Positions 63,274 to 64,000 of a stretch of DNA of 64,000 bases are shown here, in pieces. The first letter of the stretch is position 1, and every line of letters begins with the position of its first letter. The notes below the pieces were generated by a model. That model had not been told where the DNA came from. It did not search any database and saw nothing but the letters and a program-made list of their open reading frames with translations. This DNA is from Seison nebaliae (taxonomy: Eukaryota; Rotifera; Pararotatoria; Seisonacea; Seisonidae). The stretch spans positions 1 to 64,000 of the forward strand of contig JALJEE010000561.1 of NCBI GenBank assembly GCA_023231475.1, read 5' to 3'. The position numbers and the translations under genes were made by a program.

Positions 63274-64000
63274 GAATTAATAATCGTCAATTGAATGATA
63301 ATGGAACATTTCCATTGCTCAATTCGTTTACATTTGATCAATTGTTGAATTGGAGAGAACGATCATCATCGATCTGGTTAAGAGATCCAACAGAGAAAAT
63401 ATCAAACAATCGTTATCGAACTCCATCAAAGAATATATCATTGAACAATTATCATACCGGTTCATTATCCACATTAAATATCCAATTACCGATGTTGTTG
63501 TTATTTGTGGGGAATGGAGAGACGTTGAATAAATTACAAATTGATTTTATTGATCGATTAATATCGTTTGAATTGAATGCTAATAGATTCGTATCGATTA
63601 TTTTCGAGAAATCTCCTATAAAAAAACGACCACTAATCACTTCTGATTTTGATATGGAACGTTCATCTATGTTCTATTCGACTGTCGATACAATGGCACA
63701 ATCATCCTCTTCCACTTCTCTAATGTCGACAACATCATCCAATTCTTCTCGATCGACAATGAGAAATATTTGTGATAATACATCATCATCTCCTATATCG
63801 TCCAAATCATTTCCACGTAACAATTTACCATCGAATTTTCAATTGAACATTTCCATCATGAAAAGTTGCGATATCATTCTCGATCTGTTCGATGAAGAGA
63901 AGAAGAAAAAGAATAAGGAATTCCTTTGGTTCGATTTCAAATCATTAGAAATGACTTTAGTCGATTCATTCAGTTGTGATCCACGATTGTCATATATCGC
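59040..64000 (+). CDS. ATG2-like chorein-domain lipid-transfer protein, 5' part
   Basis: An open frame from ATG 59040 runs stop-free to the window edge (1653 codons) with no intron needed. The N-terminus (AQLIRQYLGNIFETKIKKEQ, LDLHLRKGQITLKKLKLDV) is a chorein domain like that of ATG2/VPS13; the arrangement and the following GFVEELNVKCSIFSFQDIFR fit ATG2 better. These rod-like proteins move lipids at membrane contacts; ATG2 feeds the growing autophagosome. A Ser/Asp-rich then Lys/Arg-rich insert (about residues 74-149) interrupts the chorein fold. Further low-complexity inserts include polyAsp near 60618-60667 and polyAsn near 63230-63275. The C-terminus lies outside the window, so ATG2 versus VPS13 is not fully settled. 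Confidence 0.8.
60618..60667 (+). repeat. GAT/GAC repeat coding polyAsp
   Basis: In-frame GAT/AAT/GAC run encoding a mostly Asp tract within the ATG2-like protein. Confidence 0.9.

Overview
The window is animal nuclear DNA. It is very AT-rich, its genes are split by tiny introns, and its proteins are metazoan: an endosomal HRS, a 5-HT2-type receptor, an APH-1 subunit, RFX, TopBP1, SDHD and ATG2-like proteins. Most introns I could place are only 41-60 nt long, and the splice joins restore whole reading frames. Long Asn, Gln and His tracts inside ordinary genes, strong AT bias and micro-introns suggest an arthropod, perhaps an acariform mite. That species guess is weak. No CRISPR array, bacterial operon or plasmid feature is visible.

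Layout. 1-8.2 kb: a small secreted VWC-domain gene, a complete MITE with flanking direct repeats, then a full nine-exon HRS gene. 8.2-19.8 kb: a gene-poor stretch with a 16-nt tandem repeat and one end of a hAT-like element. 19.8-24.5 kb: a 5-HT2-like receptor and an APH-1 gene in tandem. 24.5-35.5 kb: mostly noncoding, with a foldback MITE, a broken hAT transposase and one uncharacterised open frame near 31 kb. 35.5-46.2 kb: a giant coiled-coil/low-complexity protein on +, convergent with a NUDT16-like Nudix gene and a short TopBP1-like gene on -. 46.2-52.8 kb: an RFX transcription factor preceded by several X-box-like sites, the sequence RFX proteins bind. 52.8-56.4 kb: transposon debris (MITE end, reverse transcriptase remnant), a tRNA-Ser(GCU) and an intact gag-like ORF. 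56.7-64 kb: an F-box gene head-to-head with SDHD, then the 5' part of an ATG2-like lipid-transfer protein that runs off the window.

The genes do not form one pathway. HRS (ESCRT-0) and the ATG2-like protein act in endosome and autophagy membrane traffic, APH-1 in gamma-secretase, TopBP1 in the DNA damage response, SDHD in mitochondrial complex II, and RFX in cilia or cell-type transcription. The likeliest regulatory link visible here is RFX possibly binding its own upstream X-boxes. Exon boundaries were inferred by reading frames and family similarity, without RNA data.
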